DNA of 64,000 bases. Origin: Apricaphanius iberus (lineage: Eukaryota; Chordata; Actinopteri; Cyprinodontiformes; Aphaniidae). Location of the stretch: contig JAPXFQ010002671.1 of assembly GCA_028564705.1 (NCBI GenBank), positions 1,922,001-1,986,000 on the forward strand, written 5' to 3'. Shown here piece by piece: positions 24,456-36,925 of this stretch (position 1 is the first letter of the stretch; the number at the start of each line of letters is the position of its first letter). The notes under the pieces were generated by a model that saw nothing but the letters and a program-made list of their open reading frames with translations, was not told the DNA's origin and searched no databases. The translations under genes were made by a program, and so were the position numbers.

Positions 24456-27197
24456 GATGATTCAGTTGTTTCTTTTGAAATTATTACCATCTGGATTTTA
24501 ATTTGGTTGATCCTGTATTTAGGATTATATTGGAATACTATTTAAACTGCATATTTGATTAACATTTCAAGTGTTTATGTATCATTCTTCATAATTTACA
24601 TTTTCTACAGTGCAGAGAGAAGAAAAAAAAACTAAATGCTTACAAACAATATATCCAAGTGAAATTTTATTAGGATTTTGATTTTTCTAAAAGCTATCGA
24701 AACTTTGACCAAAGTATTTTCCATTGCTCTTAATGGTGTGCTTCTCTTGTTTTTGTTACAGTTTTCATCTTTTTCATTTTCTCCTCTGAAGATTTAGTAC
24801 TGAATTTTGTTCATCCTCTCAATTAGATGCAGTTCCTAATTACCACTGCTGGGTTGGGGTTGCAATTATTTTCATCAGTGCTTATGGACAACGCAGCCTC
24901 CAAAATTACTGGCACATGGTAAATGTGTATAAAAGCCTTAAAATAAATGGTTGTTATGGAGACTTGCGGAACCTCGAATGCCACCCTTTTCTGCAGTTCT
25001 TACTGCATGAGTCCTGTATCCTCACTATGCATGGTGACTAGATAGACTTTGGTCCTTGTCTACATTTTGAGTTATTACTCTGATTTTAGATAAAGGAAAG
25101 TTTAAATGAGTAGCTCTTTTTCTGTGTCAATTTCCCAACTTATGATGATCAACACACATCTATTTCCCTTAAACAAAATGTTCTGTTGTCTTTCCTGTTT
25201 TGGAAGGAGAGCAGTGCACCTCCATTATAATTATATACCTCAGAGACCCAACAAAAAAAGTTAGGGATTAAAATAAGTGCGGCACTTGTAGCTTTGCTCA
25301 AACTATATGTTTATCTTCTCTAAATGCTACATGCTCGATTATGCCAGTGGTATAAAATACAGTTATTGTTTGTTTTTCACATCATATACTATATCATAAA
25401 CGTATGGAGGGGGACAGCATTAGAAATCTTTAATAAGTTTCAGAGGCGTCATGGCTACTATAAAATAATAATGCATATTTTGCTACCAATGTGGTTCCTT
25501 GTTTCTTCGGTCAGTAGGATGACCAGAATGATTTTAAAAGTGGAGTTTGAGATGCTGACTTGGCCTCTACGTTTCCATGTCCCAGTTCAATTAATTAACT
25601 CTGGTGTGTCCTGGACAAGTAGGTCAAAACTAGTGAGGCCACATCTCACATCTTACATGGATTGAGGGATGCCCTGCTAGTATATTGGTGACAGGGACCA
25701 AAGCAGACCTTGAAGGGGCTAGTACTATCCATGCATAGATGGGTCAACAATGCCTTGGCAACAAAAGGAGGATCAACACACTATTAAGTAGTTGGTCAAA
25801 TTATTATGCCTTATTAATTTCCGTCACCCTTTTTTCACCTTTGTTTGTTGGCAAATGACTTTGGTAAATTCAGTCTATTACTTTTATGTGGAAAGGATTA
25901 AAATGTTTTCTTTGTGTTTAGTTCAGTATCCTGCTTTTCATTCCACGTGTCCTGGCTTCAAGTATTTCCCTTGTTGCTCTGAATCAGCTACATCCAGCCA
26001 GAAAGGCACCGGATGTGAGCAAAATAAAACATGAGGAATGCTCCAACTAATCTATAATAAGACACTGAAACTCCACCTTGAAACAAGAGCTGGAAACAAC
26101 ATCGCAGGGAAATGTTCCTGATAGAAAACAACTCCAGAACCGATCCTCACACTCAGCCATTCATCCATCTTTCTGTAAGGCATTGTCTACAGGGACACAG
26201 AAAACTGCATTTTGTTGCAACTCACATTTTACCACCTTTTCACAAGATTGTGAGTTACACAAAGGCAAAACTTCACTCTGACTATCACACTTCAAGACAG
26301 TTTGGACTGTCTTTTTGTAAATAATCTCTGTTGTGGGTCTTGATTACATCTCCACAAATTTAGGTTACTGAATAAATAGAATCAATGGGTTACACTCAAA
26401 ATAGGCTTGTGAAAAAAGATTACATTAACTCCTAAATACACAGCCTCGCAAAAGTGATACCATCCTTAGAAATGTCTTCTATTTTTGATTTTTTAGAGAC
26501 AAATGTTTCAGATCAAACAAACAAACTTTTGTATAAAAAAAGCTATGCAAACCAAGCTGGCGAGATTACCTCATATTCAATACATTGGATGATTTCTACA
26601 AAGTTAATTTGTTTCAATCATTTATGTGATAATTTTCTGCTTACAGTTAAAAAACAAAAATAAGTTATTCTTATTTTATGACCATTATATAAAAAAGTTA
26701 TCATTTTATATCCACGCTAGGCATAGTTGTTTATGATAACTTGTTTCTCTTAAAAGGGATATTTCACCCCTAAGCAAAATTGTATCTGTTGCTATGTTCC
26801 CCAAAGTTAGATAAGTGATAAAAAAAGCATTTTGTTATCAGCCCAGTTATTCTCCTGATCTGGCATAATTCAATTTGCTTTAGCTAAGCATAAACAATGT
26901 AGGTAAATGGAAGCAACTAGTGTTTTGTGGGCAAAAGTGATTAAAATAATTCAATGATCCTGATTATTCATGGTGAAGTCAATCATCATAGTGACTGCAA
27001 ATGAAAAGTAAGAAGTAACACAAAGGCATTACAGGAGCCAATTTAGCAATGGGACAACGTTAGGACAAGGCACCATGCTGTAAGACATGAATGCAACCAC
27101 AAGGACTTGACACAAAATACACCTGCTTCTGTAAAACACACGTGCATGACTTCTACCCAGTACTGTACCGTATAGTAAGTTGCAATAATATTGGCAG
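24456..27197. other. no gene recognised
   Basis: AT-rich single-copy-looking sequence. About 25380-25760 has more even composition and a 113-codon frame without known motifs; I cannot say whether it is a repeat. No terminal repeats were seen. Confidence 0.35.
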
Positions 27198-27432
27198 GTT
27201 ACTTGACAGTACCATCTTCTTTGTCACATATTGAATTTTTTCACAACAGTACTCTGGGGTGAAATATGTCTCACAAACCACACATCGATTAATCTTCTGC
27301 ACAGGTGTTGTTGGAGGAATTCCCAAGGCTCCAGAAGGAGAGCCTCTCAATGACCCTCACCTCTGTTGCCGTTTCCGACTGCTTAGCTGCATTTAGACAC
27401 TGTGGGGTTGGGTGGGGGATGGGGGTGTCTGG
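27198..27432. repeat. 235-bp direct repeat, copy 1
   Basis: The block starts GTTACTTGACAGTACCATCT and ends near GGTGTCTGG. It recurs in the same orientation at 28154-28388 with only scattered differences, for example the shared stretch CACACATCGATTAATCTTCT. The two copies are 956 bp apart, start to start. Copy 1 leads into a GC-rich region; copy 2 leads directly into the LINE reading frame. This may be a duplicated 5' region of the element. Confidence 0.92.
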
Positions 27433-28153
27433 CCTGTCCCACCCCTCTGTTGTTAGTGCACATTATAACAACACTCTTCAACACCACTTTCGAGAGGCTA
27501 GGGGTCTTTCCACACCCTTGTTCACTACTGACCATCAGGGGTAAGGGTCCGGGAGATAGATCAGATTGTCTTGCCTCTGTGGGGCCTTTTGCTGTCTGCT
27601 TGTTTCCATCCAAGATGGTAGGAGGTATGTCTCCAGGCTTCAGGGACAGGTTGCTCTGGTGAATCGGTGCCTGGACCTGAGGGTATAAAGTGTGTATGGG
27701 GCATGTGAGTGTACAGCATCCTTTATTGGGTGTCATGGTGTGCTGGATATAATATGTGTGAGGGAGAGTATGTATGACTGTGTCTGTTTGTCTCTGTCTA
27801 CCTGTCAGGTCCTCGGCAGCCCTCTCGCCTGGCGCATCTCAGGCCTCAAATCCGGTGGGGTCCTATTTCCCCTCTGTCACTCCTTTCCAGTGACTGATAC
27901 CCCTGACCGCTGGCTCATTAGTGGCTCTCGCTGTCTGGGGCTGGAGGCCCAGGGAGCAATCCGGCTCAGCCCTGGTGCTTGCCTGGCTGGTACGGGGTGG
28001 GCCGTCGTGTCAGGCGGCCAATGTGTTCGGCCGAGGTCCTTAGGTTGGTTGGGGCACCTCTTTTGGGGTTCCAGTTTTAAGTTGTTACATGGTACCATTT
28101 GATGGCTCGGCAGGGGTTGGACCTGGCGCTCAGATTTGCAGCCTGTTCTGTGA
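27433..28153 (+). repeat. GC-rich interspersed repeat, upstream portion
   Basis: About 27665-27990 is homologous, in opposite orientation, to 39575-39880: shared order of 'GAGTGTACAGC', 'GTCTACYTGTCAGG', 'GTGACKGATACCCCTG' and 'GGGGCTGG'. At 39.6 kb this part is directly joined to the 31265-31540 part, so the two belong to one family. Markedly more GC-rich than its surroundings. No protein motif; frames here run open only because of composition. Confidence 0.7.
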
Positions 28154-28388
28154 GTTACTTGACAGTACCATCTTCCTTGTAGAAATATTGCATTTTTTCA
28201 CTACAGTACTCTGGTGTGAAATACTTCTCACAAACCACACATCGATTAATCTTCTGCACAGGTGTTGTTGGAGGAATTCCCAAGGCTCCAGAGGGGGAGC
28301 CTCTCAATGACCCTCACCTGTGGGGCCGGTGCCCACTGCTTAGATGCATTTAGACACTGAGTGGCTGGGTGGGGGATGGGGTGTCTGG
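28154..28388. repeat. 235-bp direct repeat, copy 2
   Basis: Second copy of the block at 27198-27432, same orientation. It abuts the N-terminal end of the LINE ORF2 remnant, which begins about 28389. Confidence 0.92.
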
Positions 28389-28399
28389 TGCCCCCTGCG

Positions 28400-30484
28400 A
28401 TTTTATTGCGAATGGTTTTAACAGAAGGCTTAAATCTGCTCTCGATCTGCTGGCTCCACTTAAAGCTGGAAGCTTACATCCAAAAAGTACAACACAATGG
28501 AGAAATGAAGATCTTAAAAAATTAAAGAGGAGCTGGAGGGTAGCAGAAAGGAAATGGAGGATAAAGAAAATCACTATAAATAATCAGATATACATAGAAC
28601 ATCTCAACAATAATGCTTTAAGAAATTCCAGAAATGCATACTTTTCCAGAATTATCTCAGAACATAAAAATAATCCCACAATTCTGTTTTCCAGCATTGA
28701 AAATATTCGAAACCATACCTCTAATACTTTTCAGAAACTCCCCTGAAACACTGAGGAGTTTGCGACCGGTATCTAACGTACCTTTTTTAAGCAAGGTTTT
28801 AGAAAAACTTGTTTTTATTCATTTTAATGATTTTATTAAACTCACAATGTCTTAGATAAATTTAGGTCTAGTTTTAGGGTGAACCACAGCACAGAGACGG
28901 CTCTTTTAAAGATTTTAAAGTATTTTAGATTAAACAATGATGCCAATAAGGTGACAGTGTTGGTTCTACTGGATCTAAGTGCTGCCTTTGATACAGTAGA
29001 CCACACTATTCCTTTAACCCGTTTAAAACAGATTGGCCTCTCTGGTGCTGTTCATAAATGGTTCACATTCTACCTCACAGACAGGACTTTTAAGGTAAGT
29101 TTTGATACCTGTTGAGTCTTTTGACCATCTCCAGCTCTTGCCTGACTCGATAGGCCCAGTTTCCCCAAAGACAAGTCTTCAACTCAATCCTCTGTTTTAA
29201 ACTTCCTATGATTTATTTCTTGTTTGTTCAGGTGGTGATAAAAAAATAGCAAATACATAGATAGGTTGAAAACCTTGAAAAGAAAAATAAGGAGAAAAGG
29301 CCATCAGCATCTCAGTTTGACATCCCTTTTGTTTATACTAGAACTTAACATCTCATACACTTAAAGTTTAACCAAATTCAAAAACAAAAGTCATTTCAAC
29401 AAAAGTTTTGCCATACCGTTTGCTTCTCGGGTGTGGTTCTGGAGCTGGAGTGTGTTAAGGCCAAACAGAATTGCAGGTGTGTGAGCTTTTTAACAGGTGC
29501 AGGTGAACAGGTGAATTTGGTGAGGTGTGTTTGTTTTGTGGTGTTGGAAATCTGACCCGGGTGGAGACACTCTTCTGGGGTTCATTAGATGAATGAACCC
29601 AACAATACCTGTTCCTCTAAGGTCCACAAGATTACATGTGTGCCCCAGGGTTCAGTTTTAGGCCCAGTCCTTTTTAACCTGTATATGCTCCCTCTTGGCC
29701 GTGTCATCGAAGACATGGAGTTAACTTTCACAGCTATGCTGATGATACACAGTTGTACATCTCCACGTCTCCCTATGACACACGGCCAGTGGATGAACTT
29801 TTTAACTGCATTTTAGACATTAAATCCTGGATGGCAGAAAACTTTCTCCAGCTCAACCAGGACAAAACTGATGTTTTAGTTATCGGTCCTGAGGCTCAGA
29901 GAGAGAAACGTTTACCAAAACTACAATCATTGTCTTTTAATCCATTTTTACAAGTGAAGCACCTGGGCGTGACTTTTAACTCTGAGCTGACTTTTATCCC
30001 ACAAATTAAAAACATCACCAGAGTCCCATTCCCTCTCAGCCCAATACGGAGACGCTGATGCATGCTTTTATCACCAGTAGAGTCGATTATTGTAATGCCC
30101 TGCATTCTGGTCTTCCGAAAAAGACAACCTTAAGTTTACAGCTTTTACAAAATTCAGCAGCTCGTGTCCTGATGAAGACCAGGAGGCGGGAGCACATTTC
30201 ACCAGTTGTAAAATCACTGCACTGGCTCCCCGTATGTTTTAGGATCGATTTCAAGGTTCTTTTAATGGTTTTTAAGTGTCTTAATGGTCTTGGGCCTTCT
30301 TATCTTTCAGAAATGCTTTAACCATATGAACCCTTGCGGTCTCTGCGCTCCTCTGGCTGCCGTCTCCTTATCATCCCCAAAGTCAGGACACGGACTCATG
30401 GTGAGGCGTCCATCAAAGACCTTCAAGGCCGCAAAGAAAGTTCATGTTTTTAAGAGCAGGCTCAAGACTCACCTTTTTAACTGA
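28400..30484 (+). pseudogene. LINE ORF2 reverse transcriptase, broken
   Basis: In order: a pre-RT linker (about 28400-28743, with LKRSWRVAERKWR); LRPVSNVPFLSKVLEKLV at about 28760-28820; VLLDLSAAFDTVDH at about 28957-29004 carrying the first catalytic Asp region; after the nested LTR, VPQGSVLGPVLFNLYMLPLG; YADDTQLYI at 29735-29761, the catalytic YADD box; then FLQLNQDKTDVLVIGPE; SRVDYCNALHSGLP; and HWLPVCFRIDFKVL in the C-terminal part. Frameshifts occur around YADD and near 30050, stops are present, and some connecting sequence is deleted. It would have copied element RNA at a nicked target. The active-site residues survive but no continuous protein is possible. Confidence 0.9.
29110..29604 (-). 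mobile_element. solo LTR nested in the LINE ORF2
   Basis: The 495-bp segment starts TGTTGAG and ends CCCAACA, so it has TG...CA ends with a 5-bp inverted TGTTG/CAACA. ATACC flanks it on both sides (29105-29109 and 29605-29609). Removing it and one ATACC lets the LINE frame run on from FDTC to SSKVHKITC, which shows exactly where it went in. The complement of AATAAA lies at 29212-29217, so in minus orientation a polyadenylation signal sits about 100 bp before the LTR end. The LTR is therefore antisense to the LINE. No internal region or second LTR is present. Family (Gypsy, BEL or ERV) not determinable. Confidence 0.9.
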
Positions 30485-31264
30485 GCTTTTAACTAATTTT
30501 TATTTATAAATATATGTTTAACTGGTCAGCATGTTTTACCTGATTTGATTTTTAGTTTAGCTTTTAACCGTTTATTTATTAATCTGCTTTGCATTTTTAT
30601 CTTGATTCTATCTTATCATTGTTTTACACTTATCATTGTTTTACACTTTATACATTTTATATTTTATATACTTTATATCTTAACTTATTTTAATCTTCCT
30701 CCAAGTGTTTCCTCTCTGGGGGCCCCCTGCATTGGGAGCAGTAGGAGCAGTGCTCGGCTGTGGCTGCCTGGGTGCCCCCCAGGTAGTGCTTGGGTGGAGG
30801 TGGGGGTACAAGCCCTCCCTCCTCTGGGCGCCTGGGTCAGTGCCTTGCCTGCTGCTGCTGATCCTCTGCTGCCGATACAGATGGCTCCCATGATGGGGTT
30901 TCCTGGCTCATCTGCTCAGCCCACTGTTTTTGTAGCTTTTAAGTGTCTGTGTGTGTGTATGGCTGATGGGTTGGGAGGGAGGTGTAGTTACGATGATGAT
31001 TTTATTTTTGGTTTTTGAAGGGGGGGTTGGGGGTTCATTCTAAATCTGTAAAGCACTTTGACAAACTGTGTTTTAAAAGCGCTTTATAATTAAAGTTTGA
31101 TTTGATTTTAATCTGTAAAGCATTTTGAGAAGCTATGTAGCTTGAAAAGTGCTTTATACATAAATATTGATTGATTAATTGATTGATTGATGTGGATGTG
31201 TAGTTCTTAGTTCATATTGTTTGATTTGTTTTGTTAATGTTGCTTTGTGTTATTGGTTTTTGGG

Positions 31265-31540
31265 GTTTTTTCCACCTCTCTGTCGTCCTGCTGATATGAA
31301 GGACTGGAATGTTTTTTTGTGTTCTCTTTGTTCCCCTTCCTCTTTTGTATCATCGACTTACACTCCTCCCTCTCCTGCAGCTCTTCTTCATCTTCTTTCT
31401 TTCTTCTCTCTTGTTTTTCCGTTTCTGTGTCCACAACTTGAAGAAATTAAACCCACAGCAATCTCTAATAAAGTTTTTTCACACATATATATCAAGTGGA
31501 GAATTATAGCAAAAGCTGTAATGCTCTGCTTGAGAAAGTA
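31265..31540 (+). repeat. downstream portion of the composite repeat
   Basis: 'GGACTGGAATGTTTTTTTGT' through 'AAGAAATTAAACCCACAG', an AATAAAG at about 31468 and 'CTTGAGAAAGTA' at the end all recur in inverted orientation at 39334-39570. It follows the LINE tail directly. Either the LINE is inserted in this repeat, or this is the true end of a larger element. Confidence 0.75.
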
Positions 31541-32649
31541 AATCTGTTGGAATGTTCTTGGTACTCAGACACCAATTTGGAGTGGCACACTGCCAGACAG
31601 GACACATGGGGAAAAAACGAACATAGAGTCAACTACTTTGGTTTTCTTTTAGCTGTTGGTATCCATGCTGTAGATTTAGCTCGCTGGGCAACAGTGAACG
31701 TTTCATCCTGCCGCTCTGTTTGGCTAAGAACCAAACAGTCCACCACATTCAATCCACTCCTCAGATTACTTTAGCTATTATTTGATCTCTTGACAGAGAT
31801 CCACAAGGGATGAAATGCAACAGAGGTCCAAGGCCAGATTCAAGGACATTGAACTTACAAGGGTGTATATATCTCTGCACGGGACAAAAGCCCATCCCCT
31901 CCCAACACCTACACTTCTCTCACCCTCACTCCCTCACACTTCTACAGAAAAATTGCCTCATAAAGCTGCCACAACAAGTCTACAGCACCAAGAGCACAGT
32001 GAGAATTTTGTTAAGTGCTGGGGAACAAGATGGTGCATCTGCAGCGCTGCAATTAGGAACGGTGGCGAGACGTACATGCTGCTAATTATACTCCCTTCCT
32101 CCTTTTCCCTGTCCTTACCTCGCTTGGTCATAAAAAGGGAAGATGTTCTAAGAGAGAGGTGTCATGCACATCTGGTTAGCTCCTGGGAGGAAAATGCTCC
32201 TCTTTAACCCCTCCCTAAGATGTAATCACAAGAGGGCTGCATGAGGTTTAAATGAACCAATGAATCCCTGTGCTATTAAGAACTCTATTAAGAATTTAGA
32301 AGTAATAATTGAAGTTCCAAGCAGGAGAAGATAAAGATAAAGCCAGGTGTTTATAAATGCTGCATGCTGCGCACAACCTTTTTATTCTCATCTGACAATG
32401 AATCAGATTAAACTTTTCATGTTTAAAGGTCAGTTAGGATTACCAGATTAATATATATTTGCTGAATGCAACTATAAAAAGTAAAATAATAAAAAGTTGA
32501 AAAAGTAAATAATTCAGTCTTTTTTGCTATCACTTTGTAGAAATTCAGAGGTTTAAATACAAAAATGTGAAAAGCACATCAAAGCACAAGTACCATAGTA
32601 TTTACAAGACAAAGTTCCCTAACATAGACAACAAAGTAGATGTACAGTG
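31541..32649. other. no gene recognised
   Basis: Short frames only (up to 130 codons, Ser/Thr/His-rich) without familiar motifs, and no repeat signature seen. Confidence 0.35.
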
Positions 32650-35600
32650 AAGTTAAACAGTATCTGGAGATTGTAAAAGAATGGTATCTACAAACAAAAG
32701 AAAAATTTGCCAGATTTAATTAAATTTAGATACAGAATCTTTCTGTGCGTGTCAAATCTTTTCGAGTTTTGAAAACATTAATACTATAATCTCTAATCCA
32801 TAGTGAATGTGATGCTGCGTGTTTTGATTTCCTGTGTCTCAAAATTAGACATCTACCAGTCAAACAAACAAAAAAAGCAGTGAAATTAGGTTGGCGTTTT
32901 GATAATTTAGTGGAATCGGATTAGACACTGAATAGGGCCAGGAGTGGAAATGGCTCCTAAGTTTTTTGAAATACATCAGAGAGAGAGAGGATAATATACA
33001 AACTCACTATGTAGGTAAGGATGGACATGTCCAAAAAATGAAGAGGAGCACCACAATGTTGTCGACATTTATCACACATTGGGTTAATGTTACAAAAAAT
33101 AAAGGATAGTCTGGACTTGGTTCAATATATACCATGTACAAACTGTCTGGCACACAGAGAAGATGAATGGACACGCAAGAGAATAGATTCCCATAAGTCT
33201 GACATATCTACATTCAGATATCGGGACCAAATATTCAAAAGTGCTTGGTCAGATGGAAAGTAAAGAGGGAGACCTGAATCATAGAGAGATGATATCCCTT
33301 CACTGCCATAAGAGCCTTAAGAATTGTATCGATAGATGTATCTGCTGGAAGATGTGGAAAATCTTGGCAATTTCGAAGATAAAATCTCTAAACCAGGGGT
33401 GTCCAACCTTTTATTTTATGTAAGATACTTGTACACCATGAAAGTAGAGAAGAGCTACTACTGTCATACGATTTATTCACATTATTTCCATGTGTGAATT
33501 TGCTTATGATGTACAGTATGTCACATGTTCAAAACGTTAATGAACATACAGTTTATATTACTTTATTATGCATTATATGCACCAGTTGGTTTCCCTGTTT
33601 TTCAATCCATCAATATTGTGTAAAAAATAAAACAAAAATAGTGATGTTTGTATTTTGAAACTCAATCTAAACACACCCTATTGTGTTTTATAACAAATCA
33701 AAATTTGGATACTTTCAGATAATATTATGGCAAGCTGAGTCTTCATCCCTGCCAGAATTTGTATCCCACCCCTAAAATGGGCAGAGTATCCCACATCCAA
33801 GTGTTTCAGTACATATTCAGCCTGTATTATGTCCATTTAATCCTGTAAATTTTAAGAGGTTTGCTCAGTGAATAAAAAGGTTACCAGGAGGATACATATT
33901 GTGACAGACTGACAGTCTGAAAGTACAAAATTGGGTAATGCATTCTCTTGTTTTTAATAATGTAGGAGCCATAATTAAATATTATGGTGTGTATTGATCA
34001 CTTGATTCACATCTGGATGTCACAGTGAGGAGTCACAAAGGTTACAAGGGAAGCGGCAACAGTGAAAACAGGCTGTCAGTCAGTCACATGGTGGTTTTGA
34101 CAGAGAGGAGGAATCGGTGTCCCTGCTTCTTAGCATTAGAAGCTGAAAGTGCACCAAACTAACCCATCGATTCAAGGGGGGAATATAAGGTTTTTAGAAA
34201 TTGGCATCCATATTTGTGGTGATTTCTGAACTATCAAATTTTTTTAAAACTCTCTCCATATACGTAACTAGAATTTACAAGCATATTGTTGCTGGATTCC
34301 TACCAGAAACAGGGAGTGTGTGCAGAGAGAGAGGCTGGCGCACAAGACAAGGAGCCAATCAGACACTAAGCAGAAGAATCATAATCTGCCCCTACCCCAT
34401 GCAGAATTGGTTGTATGTTGCCAGTAATAGTATAATAAGTTGGGTTGTGCCAAACCGGCATCTTTTTTTGGTTTCTGTAAGACATTTTACAGAGATGGGG
34501 GAAAATGTTTTCCCCATAAAAAATTTTCTATATGGCTGTCTCTTTTTTGGAAAAGTTTTGGAAAAAATAAAGTAATTTAAAAATAAAAAAAATGTTACAA
34601 TTATCCATACTCATTACCCCTAGGTCTTTCTTTGACACTTTAAAGGGAAGTGTTGCAAGTAGATTTATGGCTGCAGCTTTATTGACAGGAAAAGTCTTAC
34701 TTTTCTCAAAATTGAGTTTGTAACCAGAAATCTTCCTGAAACATTCTAAAGTTTACAGTATATGTGGAGCAGACTCAGACGGATTGGAAATGAATAAAAG
34801 AAGATCATCTGCCTAAAGAGATACTTTCTGAACATTGCTATTTATTGTAATTCCTTTAAACCCTGAAAGACTATGTATAGCAATGGTCAGTGGTCCAATA
34901 GCTGCAGCAAAGGGGAGAAAGAGGGCATCCCTGTCTGGTCCCTCTATGAAGAGGAAAGTAGAAAGAAATGTCAATATTAGTGCAAACTGAGGATAAGTGT
35001 GACAAATGGAGAAGCAGTGTCCAAGATAAAAATAGCAACAGCCAAATCCAAATTTTGAAGGGGTTATTAAAAGAAATTCCTATTTAACTATCAAAAGCTT
35101 TCTCGACTACCTCTTTACACCGAAATACCTTATTATCATATATTATTTTAAAGATGTCTTATACTGAAAAAATAATGTTTTAACAAACCCAGTTTGGTCA
35201 CAATGTATGACTGATGGACAGATTTTAATCTATGTGCAAAAACTTTGGCAAGCACCTTAACATCAGCATTTAAGAGTGAAATAGGGCGGTAGGATGAGCT
35301 TTGGAGTGGGTCCTTTTTATATCAAAGAAATAAAGGCTGCTGTAGAGAAGGGGGGGGGGTCCAGATATTAGAGACTCATTAAACATATTTAGCAACTGTA
35401 TTGCTTTAGGAAAGTATCTGGACCTGGGCTTTTCTCAGACTGCATACAACTGATTATCTTAATGAGCTCGTCTGAAGTGAGCATTTTATCTAGATTTCCT
35501 TTTGGTTTGTAGAAATTTGGGGCATATTTATTTGATTGAAAAAGAATCAAAATTTTACAGGTCATTGTTCTGTCAGATTTATACAATAAACTAAAAAAGT

Positions 35601-36290
35601 CTCTAACATGGCTGTTAATCTCCTGAGGGTCTTTAATTATGTCAGATGTTGCAGCTAGTTCAGCAATAAGGTTTGTGCTCACTTGTTGTAGCTGGTTAAC
35701 CAATAATTTATAGAATCTTTCCCCAGAATCATATTTTGTGTGTCTTAATTGTTATAGCTTAGATTCAGCTTGCTCTGTTGCTGAAGTGTCAAATTCAGAT
35801 CTGAAAATAAGTAGTTTTTTGTATAAATCTGAAGGGGAAGAAGCATAATCATACTCCAACTTTGTTATTAATGTAAACAACTGAGACTCTTGTTCCCTAC
35901 GTTGCTTATCCTGAGATCCAGAAAAGGCAATAATTTGCCCCCTAATGTAAGATTTGAAGGCCTCCCAAATCAATGAAGCAGATATCACTGGGGTAACATT
36001 TGTAATTACAAAAATATCAGATTATATACAACTGATAAATGCTTAATCTGAGAATAATATTGGGTTGAAACTGTTAGATAATAAAACTTCCTCAAGAATG
36101 TGCAGTACTTGAGGAACTAATTTATCATCTAACAGGAAAAAGTCTATACGTGAAAAAGTATGATGGAAAGATTTGAAACATTTAAACAGTTTTAAAAATC
36201 TAGATTAGGGGTATATAATTAGATGGGTCCAGTCAGAGAAAATCATAGAGGCCATGGTCTCGAAGATCATAAGTTCTCACAATTTAGTGT
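32650..36290 (-). pseudogene. L1-clade LINE ORF2 relic, interrupted
   Basis: Read on the minus strand from high to low coordinates, this follows the order of a fish L1 ORF2. The end of the endonuclease domain has SRIDFFLLDDKLVPQ (about 36160-36115). A linker has ISASLIWEAFKSYIRGQII (35988-35930). Next come the pre-RT segment ending SEKSPGPD (about 35415), DQTGFVK (35179-35198) and ADDLLLFI (34790-34812), where the Tyr of the usual YADD is a stop codon. Then come SGYKLNFEKS and, after an interruption, FPHLPADTSIDTILKAL (about 33370-33310). A Cys-rich CDKCRQHCGAPLHFFW motif lies at about 33085-33030, and RHRKSKHAASHSLWIRD at about 32840. Many stops and frameshifts show great age. Endonuclease N-terminus and ORF1 are missing. 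Confidence 0.85.
33394..34130. mobile_element. insertion with hAT-like end inside the L1 relic
   Basis: L1 coding similarity stops near 34130-34150 and resumes at about 33390. The intervening block starts CAGGGGTGTCCAACC at 33394, a typical hAT terminal sequence. It contains no L1-like words, and neither a matching right terminal repeat nor an 8-bp target duplication is evident. The right boundary is approximate. It may be an internally deleted or one-ended hAT copy. Confidence 0.45.
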
Positions 36291-36639
36291 GAAATTTATT
36301 TAAGTAGTTTATAGGTTTCACTCTTTGGTTTGCTCATCAGATCAATCTAATTATGTGTAATTCAAATACTTTTTGAAAACATTCATTTTCACATAAAGAG
36401 CTGAACATATGTGTGATTTACTATATATTTTTTCTCTTATTTAATGAATAATAGTAGGATTACATATCAATAAGAAACTAAATAAAACATTGCAATTGTC
36501 CATGCCCACAAATTACTAACTTCATAAAAGAATACATGGAGAAACAGCTTGATTTTCTTCACAGGTTGACTCAACCTTTTTGAACAATTTCAATGAAATT
36601 AAATATCAACAAATTTAAATACTGAACATATTTAGAGTA

Positions 36640-36925
36640 TCACTTCCTTTTAGGGACTCGTGAGCTTGTTCTTGTCCTGCCAGGTATTTAAACCTGGGCT
36701 TGAATTTAATCAGAGCCATCCTCGTGCATGTGTGGAGTTACTCATTGGTGAGCTTGGAACAATATTTGGTTTTAATCATATCCATTGTGGAAAAAGTTGC
36801 CTCACCATTCTGTGTGGAACCAAACACTGTAAAGATAAGCAGGGCTACTTTCTTCAGACCTGATAAGACTATTCTTCCATTACCAAATCAGCTTGGAGGT
36901 CAACTTAATGCATCTGTGTGACTTC
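36640..36925 (-). pseudogene. hAT transposase C-terminal (dimerisation) region
   Basis: The minus strand reads VDLQADLVMEE near 36910-36870, then FGSTQNGEATFSTMDMIKTK near 36820-36760. It continues KLTNE-stop-LHTCTRMALIKFKPRF and YLAGQEQAHES to about 36650. This is the conserved C-terminal hAT domain (in intact copies F-G-S-T-Y-x-C-E-x-x-F-S-x-M-N ... K-Y-R-S-R-L-T-D-E-H-L), used for transposase dimerisation. The catalytic half and zinc-finger region are not visible. An in-frame stop and frame changes show it is dead. It lies just beyond the L1 relic; whether it belongs with the hAT-like end at 33.4 kb is unknown. Confidence 0.78.

Larger units (their letters stand above)
28389..31195 (+). 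mobile_element. L2/Rex1-like (CR1-group) LINE, 5'-incomplete, with nested LTR
   Basis: A plus-strand non-LTR retrotransposon. ORF2 linker and reverse transcriptase remains lie at 28400-30484. A GC-rich 3' untranslated region follows at about 30700-30920. Two successive tail-like motifs (AATCTGTAAAGCACTTTGAC at about 31043, and TAATCTGTAAAGCATTTTGA at about 31109) end in the short TTGATTGATTGATTG repeats at about 31160-31190. The endonuclease domain is absent and the coding region is broken. A solo LTR (29110-29604) is inserted in the reverse transcriptase. Confidence 0.8.

Noticed and set aside
27692..28102. 136-codon plus frame in the GC-rich block as a gene
   Set aside because: It lies inside an interspersed repeat whose second copy at 39.6 kb does not keep the frame.
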